This document shows, piece after piece, positions 15,936 to 23,927 of a DNA stretch of 64,000 bases. Origin of the DNA: Paenibacillus selenitireducens. Its GTDB lineage: Bacteria; Bacillota; Bacilli; Paenibacillales; Paenibacillaceae. A model generated the notes under the pieces. That model saw nothing but the letters and a program-made list of their open reading frames with translations. It was not told the origin of the DNA and searched no databases. The stretch's first letter is position 1. Every line of letters starts with the position of its first letter. The translations under genes were made by a program, and so were the position numbers. Location of the stretch: contig NZ_MSZX01000005.1 in assembly GCF_002021565.1 (NCBI RefSeq), positions 310,027 through 374,026 of the forward strand. Reading direction: 5' to 3'.

Positions 15936-16994
15936 ATGAGTAAATTTTGGAGTGAATTAACGGCGTCATTGACTCCTTATGTGCCAGGTGAACAGCCGAA
16001 GGATCAGAAGTATATTAAATTAAATACAAATGAAAATCCATATCCGCCGTCGCCTAGTGTAGTGGAGGCGTTGAAGGGTGTATCCCATGCGGATTTAAGA
16101 CTTTACCCTGACCCAACCTGCGAATCATTAATTCATGCTATTGCGGATCGATACGATCTGCAGGCAGATCAAATCTTCGTTGGGAATGGCTCAGATGAGA
16201 TATTAGCTTTTGCTTTTGCAGCATTTTTCAGTCCGAATCGCGCAATACGTTTTGCCGATATTACATATAGCTTCTACCAAGTCTATGCGCAGTTGTATCA
16301 AGTGCCCGTGGAGCGGGTCCCTCTAGATGAAGCGTTTAATACACCGCTAGAGCGATTTTACTATAGTGAAGGCGGTGTAGTCATCGCAAATCCTAACGCT
16401 CCGACTTCAAAATATATCCCAGTCGATGAGCTGCGCGCCGTTCTTGAGCATAACCCGGATCAGGTCGTCATTATCGATGAAGCTTATATTGACTTTGGGG
16501 GAGAATCTGCCGTGAAGCTGATCTCTTCGTACCCGAATTTACTTGTCGTACAGACCATGTCGAAATCACGTTCCTTAGCCGGGCTGCGCATTGGTTATGC
16601 CATGGGGAATCAAGAGTTGATTGAAGGGTTGAACCGAATTAAAAATTCCTTTAATTCTTATACATTAGATCGATTAGCACTGGCTGGTGGGGTTGCTTCT
16701 TTACAAGATGAGGCTTATTTCGAGACGACGAATGCGCGAGTGATTCAGACGCGGGAATGGACCACTGCGCAGCTTCGAACTTTAGGTTTTGATGTGATGG
16801 ACTCCAAAGCAAATTTCGTGTTTATCACACATCCGAATCAAGATGCGAGTCAGTTATTCCAAGCCCTTCGTCATCGCGGCGTTCTCGTTAGATTTTTCAA
16901 CCAACCGCGAATAGATCAGTTTTTACGTGTGAGTATAGGTACGGATGAAGAGATGCAAGCTTTCATACAAGCACTTAAAGAAATTGTTGGATAA
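15936..16994 (+). CDS. hisC: Histidinol-phosphate aminotransferase HisC
   Basis: A fold-type I PLP enzyme that transaminates imidazole-acetol phosphate with glutamate in histidine synthesis. The N-terminus reads KLNTNENPYPPSP, typical of HisC. The PLP-binding lysine is in MSKSRSLAGLRIGYA (about residue 210), and the arginine-rich end VSIGTDEE is conserved. I start it at ATG 15936, preceded by GGGGGA at 7 bases, and not at ATG 15921, which lacks a site (352 residues). No other his genes are nearby, so the enzyme may also serve aromatic amino acids. Its 3' end overlaps the convergent thioredoxin gene by 20 bases. Confidence 0.88.
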   Translation: MSKFWSELTASLTPYVPGEQPKDQKYIKLNTNENPYPPSPSVVEALKGVSHADLRLYPDPTCESLIHAIADRYDLQADQIFVGNGSDEILAFAFAAFFSPNRAIRFADITYSFYQVYAQLYQVPVERVPLDEAFNTPLERFYYSEGGVVIANPNAPTSKYIPVDELRAVLEHNPDQVVIIDEAYIDFGGESAVKLISSYPNLLVVQTMSKSRSLAGLRIGYAMGNQELIEGLNRIKNSFNSYTLDRLALAGGVASLQDEAYFETTNARVIQTREWTTAQLRTLGFDVMDSKANFVFITHPNQDASQLFQALRHRGVLVRFFNQPRIDQFLRVSIGTDEEMQAFIQALKEIVG

Positions 16995-17301
16995 CTTGCG
17001 AATAAGCTGATTTAGGGCGAAGACCGATGAATTTCTCCATTGGCGTTCCATGACGAAGGATAAATACGGTAGGGATAGACTGCACGCCGTACTGAGCTGT
17101 GGACGCTGGAGACTCATCAACATCGACCTTAAGGATTCGGATTTGTTCGCCGTAGGTTTTATTTAGATCCTCAAGAATCGGCAGAAGAACCTTGCACGGA
17201 GGACACCAGACGGCACCAAAATCAATGATGGTCACACCAGTGGATAAAATGTGTTCTTTAAGCGTAGCATCATTTACCGAAATAATGGACATATTATTCA
17301 C
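16975..17301 (-). CDS. Thioredoxin-like protein with WCPPC active site
   Basis: A single thioredoxin fold of 105-108 residues. The active site is VWCPPCK (Cys33, Cys36) with Pro in place of the usual Gly of WCGPC, which normally shifts redox potential. The cis-Pro segment IPTVFILRHG is present, and there is no signal peptide. The start may be GTG 17301, which overlaps the MerR stop (GTGA), or ATG 17292, which has GGAG at better spacing. It is the second gene of a merR-trx unit, so its expression is probably tied to whatever the MerR protein senses. Confidence 0.85.
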   Translation of the reverse strand: MNNMSIISVNDATLKEHILSTGVTIIDFGAVWCPPCKVLLPILEDLNKTYGEQIRILKVDVDESPASTAQYGVQSIPTVFILRHGTPMEKFIGLRPKSAYSQVIQQFL

Positions 17302-17666
17302 GCTCCAGGGGGATTTGGATTTTCAAGCATGACGGCTTGAATACGATCTTCTAGATTGGATTTTATTTGGCTTAGCAGTTGGATTTGTTCCTCGATTTCG
17401 GTTAACTTTTCGCGGTAGATGGGGAGAATTTGTGAACAGAAAGCTTCTTTGTTCATCACAACACAGTTCAGGAATCCTGCTATTTGCTCGGTTGTGAAAC
17501 CAAGGTTCAAGTAAAACTTAATGGTGTTCACCTGATCAATAACTAGAGGATGATAGGTTCGATACCCATTGCTCTCACGATCAGCCGAGATAAGTCCCTG
17601 TTGTTCGTAATAACGTAATGAACGAATACTGACACCTGTTAATTGAGATAATTGACTGATCTTCAT
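17298..17666 (-). CDS. MerR-family transcriptional regulator
   Basis: A 122-residue regulator. The winged helix lies at 1-70 (SQLTGVSIRSLRYYEQQGLI, then GYRTY), followed by a dimerisation helix (about 78-115). Two cysteines, Cys68 and Cys77, lie at the hinge between DNA-binding domain and coiled coil, where effectors bind in this family. It lacks the metal-binding C-terminal loop of the metal sensors. AAAGGAGGC precedes the ATG. It overlaps the thioredoxin gene and is divergent from a TetR gene. Its own promoter has a long spacer with a dyad, indicating autoregulation. Confidence 0.88.
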   Translation of the reverse strand: MKISQLSQLTGVSIRSLRYYEQQGLISADRESNGYRTYHPLVIDQVNTIKFYLNLGFTTEQIAGFLNCVVMNKEAFCSQILPIYREKLTEIEEQIQLLSQIKSNLEDRIQAVMLENPNPPGA

Positions 17667-17707
17667 CAGATGCCTCCTTTCACGATAATCCTTCGGTTAC
17701 TATTTCC

Positions 17708-17739
17708 ATTATAAACCTTCACATAGATGTCAGAGTCAA
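17708..17739 (-). promoter_or_regulatory. MerR-type promoter of the merR-trx unit
   Basis: On the minus strand the -35 TTGACT (17739-17734) and the -10 TATAAT (17713-17708) are 20 bases apart, the over-long spacing that MerR proteins correct. Within the spacer lies the near-perfect dyad TGACAT-CT-ATGTGA (17732-17719), the likely operator. Confidence 0.75.
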
Positions 17740-17743
17740 TAGG

Positions 17744-17797
17744 TTGAAACGGATCAATTTTGTGGTTATATAGAATATATAGACCAGTTGATATATT
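17744..17797 (+). promoter_or_regulatory. Promoter and candidate operator of the tetR gene
   Basis: TTGAAA (17744-17749) and TATATA (17767-17772) are 17 bases apart. Just downstream, AATATAT (17774-17780) and ATATATT (17791-17797) flank AGACCAGTTG. From memory this resembles the sites of B. subtilis LmrA/YxaF, to which the regulator belongs by sequence. Confidence 0.65.
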
Positions 17798-17818
17798 TTG
17801 GAGGTAAGGGGGTTATCC

Positions 17819-18406
17819 ATGCGCGGACCGAATGTGAACAATGCTTCACGTACCAAGCTTCTCGAGACGACTTCAAGATTACTTCAACAGCAAGGCTATC
17901 ATGCAACAGGATTGAATCAAATTACGAAGGATAGCGGATCTCCCAAAGGCTCGCTGTATTATTATTTTCCTGGTGGAAAAGAAGAACTGGCCGCCGAAGC
18001 TGTACATAGGAGTGGAATGCTGGTGGCAGAGCGAATTCAGTCCGGATTATCCTTATACGATGACCCTGTCATCGCGATTCAACAATTTATTAACCAAGTT
18101 GCAGCTCAATTTCAAGATCAAGGGATTGGTGTTCAAGGCGTGCCGGTTGCTGCTGTGGCACTCGAGACCTCTTTTATCAGCGATCGGATTCGTGAGTCCT
18201 GCCGGCAAGCTTATGAATCGTGGAATCAGATTTACGCGAATAAGCTTATACAGGCTGGATACGATGAAAACCGGGCAAATCAGTTAGGCGTTGTTCTGAA
18301 TGCAATGATTGAAGGGGCCTATATTATCTCCATTACGAGGCAGGATAATCAACCGTTGCTGGATATTGCTGCACAGATTCCAGTGCTTTTGAGTACAAAA
18401 TTATAG
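17819..18406 (+). CDS. TetR-family regulator, LmrA/YxaF-like
   Basis: A 195-residue TetR-type repressor. The helix-turn-helix (about 8-50) includes ITKDSGSPKGSLYYYFPGG, which is characteristic of the LmrA/YxaF subgroup that controls multidrug exporters and flavonoid-responsive genes in B. subtilis. The C-terminal ligand domain is helical. ATG 17819 follows AAGGGGG by 6 bases and is preferred to a TTG at 17798 that lies within the leader. No exporter is adjacent, so its targets other than itself are unknown. Confidence 0.85.
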   Translation: MRGPNVNNASRTKLLETTSRLLQQQGYHATGLNQITKDSGSPKGSLYYYFPGGKEELAAEAVHRSGMLVAERIQSGLSLYDDPVIAIQQFINQVAAQFQDQGIGVQGVPVAAVALETSFISDRIRESCRQAYESWNQIYANKLIQAGYDENRANQLGVVLNAMIEGAYIISITRQDNQPLLDIAAQIPVLLSTKL

Positions 18407-18561
18407 AACTGAATTTACAAAGTTGTTGTAAGGATCTACTTGACGGCGAAGTTAGGGATCGTGAAGGAAGTAACTCCGGTGACTGCGCAATGATGAAGTA
18501 GAGTTTTTAGGGAAGGATTTGTTTATACTACGAGCAGGATAGGAATAGGAGTGAGCTACGA

Positions 18562-18876
18562 ATGAACCTTATAGAATGCATCGTGCATTATGAATTAATA
18601 CGTGGAGAAAAGGTAAGTCCGCTTCGGGGCGTAGTAGATGTGGAGCCAGGCCATAAACCGTCCGTGAATGAGCTGTTAGACATGTTTAAAGATAGCGATC
18701 TGCATGTGGTTGTGGATGATCCAAGCCGCCTTACGTTCCGTTCGACGACACCAGATGATAAGTATACCATTCGTGTAAAGAAGTTTGACACGGGTGAGAA
18801 AAATAACGATTACGTCGAAGATACAGAATTGAAATCGATCATCTCTAATTTTATTCCAAAAAGCCGTCCGCTGTAA
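18562..18876 (+). CDS. Conserved-looking hypothetical protein (104 aa)
   Basis: I do not recognise this protein. It is 104 residues, soluble, charged and without cysteine clusters (one Cys near the start), signal or membrane segment. A mixed alpha/beta pattern is likely (VVVDDPSRLTFRSTTPDDKY in the middle). A GGAGTGAG site precedes ATG 18562, and a TATACT -10-like element lies at about 18527. It stands alone between tetR and a tiny membrane ORF. Confidence 0.65.
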   Translation: MNLIECIVHYELIRGEKVSPLRGVVDVEPGHKPSVNELLDMFKDSDLHVVVDDPSRLTFRSTTPDDKYTIRVKKFDTGEKNNDYVEDTELKSIISNFIPKSRPL

Positions 18877-18969
18877 TAACGTTTCGGGACCCGTTTGGCT
18901 CGTTAAATATTTGAAACTTTCGAGGTCCTGGATCGTAGTATTGTTGAAAGCAGTGGAGGTGGTATAGCG

Positions 18970-19089
18970 ATGTTTACATTTTTATTATCACTCGCTGGTA
19001 TGGCATCGTTAGTGTTGATTTTAAATCGTATGGATCACTTCATTCAATTGGTGGATGAATCCCAGCGGCGCATGAACATGCAGAAATGA
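18970..19089 (+). CDS. Small single-span membrane protein (39 aa)
   Basis: ATG 18970 follows GTGGAGGTGG at normal spacing. The 39-residue product has one hydrophobic segment (about 2-19) and a charged C-terminal tail ending in DESQRRMNMQK, the form of a small bitopic membrane protein. It is followed by a terminator, which supports a real gene. No family was recognised. Confidence 0.6.
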   Translation: MFTFLLSLAGMASLVLILNRMDHFIQLVDESQRRMNMQK

Positions 19090-19120
19090 TTATGTTATGA
19101 GGGTCGATGGACTCGTTAGA

Positions 19121-19145
19121 ATGCCTCCTATAGGGAGGCATTTTG
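19121..19145 (+). terminator. Rho-independent terminator
   Basis: ATGCCTCC (19121-19128) pairs with GGAGGCAT (19134-19141), and a short T run follows. Confidence 0.75.
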
Positions 19146-19174
19146 ACGTTCATGACATACCATGCAGATGGGGC

Positions 19175-19203
19175 TTGTATATTTTCCAAAATAAAGATAT
19201 CTT
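19175..19203 (+). promoter_or_regulatory. Candidate promoter of the malic enzyme gene
   Basis: TTGTAT (19175-19180) and TATCTT (19198-19203) are 17 bases apart and lie about 57 bases before the start codon. Both hexamers are imperfect. Confidence 0.35.
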
Positions 19204-19259
19204 AGTATAGGTGACAGCGTTTTCAGTAAACTTGGTAAACCAATGGAGGAGTTCAGGAC

Positions 19260-20717
19260 ATGTCCAGTTCAGCGCATGGAATCAATACGATTATTTTACG
19301 ATTAGAAATGGATAAAGAGCTGGTGACATTTGGGCAAGTGGCGACGGCAATCAATGAAGCCGGCGGAGACATCATAGCAATCGACGTGAATCAATCCACG
19401 AAGACCATGACAACGCGCGATATTACGATTCAAGTAGGTGACGATGCGCAGCAAGCACTGATCATGCATGGTCTATTAGACCTGCCTGGCATTCGAATTA
19501 TTAACGTATCGGATCAAGTGTTCCTCATGCATCTAGGCGGCAAGATTGAGACCCATCCGAAGATGCGGATTAAGAACCGTGCAGATTTATCGAGGGTGTA
19601 TACCCCTGGTGTTGCCAAGGTTTGTATGGCCATACATGATGATCCGCTGAAGGCGCACTCCCTTACGATCAAACGCAATACGGTAGCGGTGGTGTCGGAT
19701 GGAACAGCGGTGCTTGGCTTAGGCAACATTGGCCCTGAAGCTGCGATGCCGGTTATGGAAGGGAAAGCGATGTTATTCAAGCAAATGGCGGATGTAGACG
19801 CATTCCCGATCTGCCTGAACACGCAAGATACGGAAGAGATTATTCGAACCGTAAAGGCCATCGCACCTGCATTTGGCGGGATTAACTTAGAAGATATTTC
19901 ATCTCCGCGATGCTTTGAAATTGAGCAGAGACTGATTGAAGAGCTAGATATTCCTGTCTTTCATGATGATCAGCACGGAACAGCTGTCGTGATCTTGGCT
20001 GGATTAATAAATGCCTTAAAGATTGTGGACAAGAAGATCGAGGATTGTAAAATCGTGATTTGCGGGATTGGCGCGGCAGGGATTGCTTGTACCAAAATGC
20101 TACTCACAGCCGGTGCAGTGAATGTCATTGGTGTCGATCGCGCAGGCGCCATTGTAGCTGGTGATTATGATACGAATAGCGTGTTTGGGCAATATGCAGC
20201 CATGACAAATCCGTATTTAACCCAAGGCGATCTTCATCAAGTCATTGAAGATGCCGATGTCTTTATTGGCGTGTCCGGACCCAATGTCTTGCATGTTGAA
20301 GACGTTCAGCGTATGGCGAAGGATCCGATTGTATTCGCTATGGCGAATCCGACACCTGAAATTGCCCCTGAACTCGCAGAGCCTTTTGTACGTGTAATGG
20401 CTACGGGGCGATCGGATTATCCGAACCAGATTAATAACGTTCTCTGCTTCCCAGGCTTGTTCCGCGGCGTTTTGGATTGCCGTGCATCAAGAATTACGGA
20501 AGGGATGAAGCTCGCTGCTTCGCATGCGATTGCTTCGGCCGTATCTGATGAGGAATTAAATGAACAATATATTATTCCAAGTGTGTTCCATAATGAGGTT
20601 GCAGCACGAGTAAGGGATGCGGTTATTCACGCTGCGATTGAAGATGGTGTTGCACGTCGTCGTCGACGTCTAGAGACAATGATTGGAACGGCCTATATGG
20701 ATCCTACCTCAGATTAG
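19260..20717 (+). CDS. NAD(P)-dependent malic enzyme with N-terminal ACT domain
   Basis: It oxidatively decarboxylates malate to pyruvate. Residues 1-80 look like an ACT-type ligand-binding domain. The malic N-terminal domain follows, with SRVYTPGVAKVC (about 111) and the SDGTAVLGLGNIGP nucleotide/substrate segment (about 146). The Rossmann domain shows VICGIGAAGIACTKMLL (about 269) and FAMANPTPEIAPE (about 360). At 485 residues it is about 75 longer than the bacterial form without ACT. GGAGGAG precedes ATG 19260. The ACT domain suggests allosteric control by a small ligand. Confidence 0.9.
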   Translation: MSSSAHGINTIILRLEMDKELVTFGQVATAINEAGGDIIAIDVNQSTKTMTTRDITIQVGDDAQQALIMHGLLDLPGIRIINVSDQVFLMHLGGKIETHPKMRIKNRADLSRVYTPGVAKVCMAIHDDPLKAHSLTIKRNTVAVVSDGTAVLGLGNIGPEAAMPVMEGKAMLFKQMADVDAFPICLNTQDTEEIIRTVKAIAPAFGGINLEDISSPRCFEIEQRLIEELDIPVFHDDQHGTAVVILAGLINALKIVDKKIEDCKIVICGIGAAGIACTKMLLTAGAVNVIGVDRAGAIVAGDYDTNSVFGQYAAMTNPYLTQGDLHQVIEDADVFIGVSGPNVLHVEDVQRMAKDPIVFAMANPTPEIAPELAEPFVRVMATGRSDYPNQINNVLCFPGLFRGVLDCRASRITEGMKLAASHAIASAVSDEELNEQYIIPSVFHNEVAARVRDAVIHAAIEDGVARRRRRLETMIGTAYMDPTSD

Positions 20718-20798
20718 TTCCCGTTGCATCACGCTTTCTAGCAGTGATAGACTGAAATTTGATAGGGTAATAGTATTTAAGTGAAGGAGAACTCATTC

Positions 20799-21428
20799 AT
20801 GACTTTCATTCAAGCTAATGATGTTGTGCTTTTTCAAGGAGACAGTATTACGGATTGTGGGCGAAATTACGAGCAGCATGACAACTTGGGGAACGGTTAT
20901 CCTGTGATGGTGGCCAAGGCATTTAACGCGTTGTATCCGGAGTTGAATGTGACATTCTTTAACCGAGGCATCAGCGGAAATCGCGTCGTCAATTTACAAG
21001 GACGCTGGAAGCAGGATTGTCTGGATCTCAAACCTACATGGGTTTCTATTCTGATCGGGATTAATGATGTGTGGAGACGGTATGATGCGAATGATGCGAC
21101 TTCGTTAGCAGCCTTCCAAGAAGGATATCGCGATATCTTACAACAAATTCAGGATCAGTTACAATCGAAATTAATTCTGATCGAGCCATTCGTTCTCCCT
21201 GTTCCAGCAGATCGGAAGAACTGGCGTGAGGATCTGGATCCGAAAATCCAAGTGGTTCGCGAGTTAGCAGCGGAGTTCAGCGCGCTCTATATTCCGACAG
21301 ACGGATTATTCGCTCAAGCATCGATGATCCAGCCGCCAGCACATTGGGCAGAAGATGGCGTACACCCGTCGGTTGCTGGACATCGCTTGATCGCAGAGGC
21401 TTGGTTGAAGACCGTTCAAGTTATCTAA
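20799..21428 (+). CDS. SGNH/GDSL-family esterase
   Basis: A 209-residue hydrolase with all four SGNH blocks: FQGDSITD (Ser about 15), GISGNR (Gly/Asn region), IGINDVWRR (Asn block) and EDGVHPS (Asp/His block near the C-terminus). There is no signal peptide, so it is probably cytoplasmic and acts on acyl or acetyl esters; the substrate is unknown. ATG 20799 follows AAGGAGA by 8 bases and is preferred to a GTG at 20781. It is monocistronic with a strong terminator behind it. Confidence 0.88.
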   Translation: MTFIQANDVVLFQGDSITDCGRNYEQHDNLGNGYPVMVAKAFNALYPELNVTFFNRGISGNRVVNLQGRWKQDCLDLKPTWVSILIGINDVWRRYDANDATSLAAFQEGYRDILQQIQDQLQSKLILIEPFVLPVPADRKNWREDLDPKIQVVRELAAEFSALYIPTDGLFAQASMIQPPAHWAEDGVHPSVAGHRLIAEAWLKTVQVI

Positions 21429-21441
21429 TATAGGCTTACAT

Positions 21442-21485
21442 AGAACGCGTTCCATGTGCAAAAGATGCACGGAACGCGTTCTTTT
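21442..21485 (+). terminator. Strong rho-independent terminator
   Basis: AGAACGCGTTCC (21442-21453) pairs perfectly with GGAACGCGTTCT (21471-21482), with inner GTGCA/TGCAC pairs, and TTTT follows. Confidence 0.85.
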
Positions 21486-21539
21486 GGTATGATAAATACC
21501 ATTACATGTGACAAAGCGCATAATATTAGGAGGAACAAC

Positions 21540-22289
21540 ATGAGAAGAGTGAAGAGAACATTACTCATTATACTAGCCGTGCTCCTTATCATTGTGGGTG
21601 CTGGCGCTTGGTATTTATGGCCGTATGATACGGATGCAGTTGCTGTGCAAGCCATGCAAGGGGATGCTGTGGTGAAAGTAACGGAATCGAAACAAGGTAT
21701 CGTCTTCGAACCGGCACATGATCCCGTACAGACGATGGGAATTCTATTCTATCCGGGGGCTAAGGTGAACCCCGAAGGATATGCACCGATGGCGAAAGAC
21801 CTAGCATCCGCAGGTTATCGAACCATCATTGTGAAGATGCCGTTAAATATGGCGATATTAGGCAAAGACCGGGCGAAAGCTTGGATGCAGCAATACCCAG
21901 ACCAGACATTTGTTATCGGAGGCCACTCGTTAGGAGGCGCGATGGCCGCTCGCTATGCAGCCGCGAACCCGAAAGGTATAAGAGGGCTATTCTTCTTAGC
22001 AGCTTATGCAGACAGTGGAGCTCCATTATCGAAATCCAAAGAACTTCCGGTCTTATCCATCATCGCTTCGAATGATAAAGTATTGGATTGGGATAGTTAT
22101 AATGCAAATCGTTCCAATCTGCCTGAAAATACGCAATATATGACCATTGAAGGCGGTAATCATGCTCAGTTCGGGGACTATGGCGTACAAAAAGGGGATG
22201 GACAAGCAACCATCACGCCTGAGGAACAACGTCACAAAGTAGTCAAGGCTCTGACGGATTGGTTGAGTGAAATAGGTCAAAAGAAATAA
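21540..22289 (+). CDS. Membrane-anchored alpha/beta hydrolase
   Basis: A 249-residue protein with one N-terminal membrane segment (about 7-28) and an extracytoplasmic alpha/beta hydrolase domain. The nucleophile elbow is GGHSLGGA (Ser about 129). The acid is probably in ASNDKVLDW, and His in GGNHAQFG completes the triad. AGGAGG precedes ATG 21540. It is followed 1 base after its stop by an acyltransferase gene, which suggests joint work on an acylated envelope compound (inference). Confidence 0.82.
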   Translation: MRRVKRTLLIILAVLLIIVGAGAWYLWPYDTDAVAVQAMQGDAVVKVTESKQGIVFEPAHDPVQTMGILFYPGAKVNPEGYAPMAKDLASAGYRTIIVKMPLNMAILGKDRAKAWMQQYPDQTFVIGGHSLGGAMAARYAAANPKGIRGLFFLAAYADSGAPLSKSKELPVLSIIASNDKVLDWDSYNANRSNLPENTQYMTIEGGNHAQFGDYGVQKGDGQATITPEEQRHKVVKALTDWLSEIGQKK

Positions 22290-22290
22290 A

Positions 22291-23475
22291 GTGGGTCGTG
22301 AATGGATGAACCGAAAACCCAGAATTGAAGAAATACAAATTTTGCGCGGTCTAGCTTTTTTAGCGGTCGTGCTTCAGCACTCGATCGCACATTATACGAT
22401 CGTGCCCCAGATGGGACTAGGAGACGGCGTCGTGATGACGCTGTTCTTAGTTGCGTCTAAATTTGCTGTGCCCGTTTTTGTGTTCATTACAGGGTTGGTG
22501 CTTTTCTATAATGATAAACCTACATTTCACTATGGCCCTTTTCTGAAGAAAAGATGGAGCGACATTTTCGTTCCGTATCTCTTATGGTCTATCCTTTTTG
22601 CGTGGATGAATCTAGCACTAGGCCATGGATGGTTGAATGATGTTGGTAATCTGCTAGGGTATGCGTTAACGGGCAAAGCAAGTTATCATCTCTGGTATGT
22701 CGTCATGGTGATGCAGTTCTATCTGTTATTCCCATTGTGGCGTTCCATCATAAAATGGTGTTTTCAGAAACTGCGCGGATGGCTCGGCATGATTGCTTTA
22801 ACAATGGCGGGACTGCTGTACGTGTGGTTGATGGGGAACGTCTACGATATCGGTCTTTTTTTTAAAGAACACGATGTTCTCGGTATTCAAGCGTTGTTTA
22901 ATCAATTCGCAGATCGCAATGCGCTCTATTATTCGTTCTATTTTGTGCTGGGTGCAGCAGCAGGCATGAATTTAAAGCGCTGGACAGACGTGATTACAAG
23001 ATATAAATATGTGTACTGGACCGTATTTATAGGGTTGTATGGATATTTCACCGTTATCTCGATTCAAGCTTTTTATACGGCATCCGGATTAAAGTTTCAA
23101 TTTAACCAAGTATTCTTGCTTCGCCCCGTCATGGCTGTATTTTTGATTAGTTCCATCTTTGTCGTCTATCATTTGGCGATGATCCTCATTCGTCACAGAA
23201 AACACCGATTCACGCAGCTGCTCTACGTCATCGGGACGTATTCATTCGGCGCTTATTTATCCCATGCCATGATGTTGCGGGTAGGTTATTATGTGGATGA
23301 ATGGTTGTTCACAGAACTGTCAGTAGCTCTGCGGATGATGTCCGTGCAGGTGATTGCTGTTCTCCTCTCAGTTACATTAACCTATCATCTCAGCCAACTC
23401 CCGTATGGGAAGTGGTTCGTAGGATTATCGAATCGAGAAAAAGCTCGTAAACATACGATGGTGGCAGAGGAATAG
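22291..23475 (+). CDS. Membrane acyltransferase, AT3 family
   Basis: A 394-residue integral membrane protein with about ten helices. It begins with the acyltransferase-3 pattern EIQILRGLAFLAVVLQHS, where the RG and the His after helix 1 are the conserved catalytic features. These enzymes O-acylate (often O-acetylate) extracellular polysaccharides, peptidoglycan or other envelope substrates. A GTG start lies 1 base after the previous stop; ATG 22306 is an alternative. It forms a two-gene unit with the hydrolase. Confidence 0.85.
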   Translation: MGREWMNRKPRIEEIQILRGLAFLAVVLQHSIAHYTIVPQMGLGDGVVMTLFLVASKFAVPVFVFITGLVLFYNDKPTFHYGPFLKKRWSDIFVPYLLWSILFAWMNLALGHGWLNDVGNLLGYALTGKASYHLWYVVMVMQFYLLFPLWRSIIKWCFQKLRGWLGMIALTMAGLLYVWLMGNVYDIGLFFKEHDVLGIQALFNQFADRNALYYSFYFVLGAAAGMNLKRWTDVITRYKYVYWTVFIGLYGYFTVISIQAFYTASGLKFQFNQVFLLRPVMAVFLISSIFVVYHLAMILIRHRKHRFTQLLYVIGTYSFGAYLSHAMMLRVGYYVDEWLFTELSVALRMMSVQVIAVLLSVTLTYHLSQLPYGKWFVGLSNREKARKHTMVAEE

Positions 23476-23552
23476 CCGGAAGTGCCGACCCATTTTAAGG
23501 TAGACAAATCAATCGATCCGAGTGTAGTATGAAAGATAACTGAATACGTGAT

Positions 23553-23733
23553 GGATCAAGGTGCTGGGCTGTCAAAGCTTAGTTAAAAGGGAAGTTCGGT
23601 GTAAAACCGACACGGACCCGCCACTGTGAAGCATGCCAACATATTTGGCTATTTTTTCGCTCTATGTCACTGGTCAATGGACTGGGAAGACGGCGAAAGA
23701 AGAATGCGAAGTCAGGAGACCTGCCTTGTTCAA
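23553..23733 (+). ncRNA. Cobalamin riboswitch
   Basis: It has the class hallmarks in order: AAGGTGCTGGGC at the 5' side, TTAAAAGGGAA with the GGTGTAAAACC element, ACCCGCCACTGTGAAG (B12 box core GCCACTG at 23620-23626), a CACTGG/CTGGGAAGACGG arm and the 3' AGTCAGGAGACCTGCC. A closing helix CAAGG/CCTTG joins the ends. It controls the twelve-gene cobalamin operon behind it through the terminator at 23856. Confidence 0.92.
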
Positions 23734-23855
23734 CAACACTGTTACCCTACGTGGAATTAGGGAGTGTTAGAGAGCGGGCTACCTAGTTAGTAGGGGCATG
23801 AGGGCGATACGGTACGATAGCGGTCCTTCATGTATTCTATGGTTACAAGCGAGGC

Positions 23856-23899
23856 AAGAGCATTTCTAACATTTTCATTGTTAGGAATGCTCTTTTTTA
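23856..23899 (+). terminator. Terminator of the cobalamin riboswitch (expression platform)
   Basis: AAGAGCATTTCTAACA (23856-23871) pairs with TGTTAGGAATGCTCTT (23879-23894), and a T run follows, ending 29 bases before the first gene. The 120 bases between aptamer and terminator hold two further hairpins (23735-23769 and about 23799-23831) that may supply the anti-terminator. Confidence 0.88.
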
Positions 23900-23927
23900 T
23901 TTTGTGCGGAGAGTGAGGGCTTACGCT

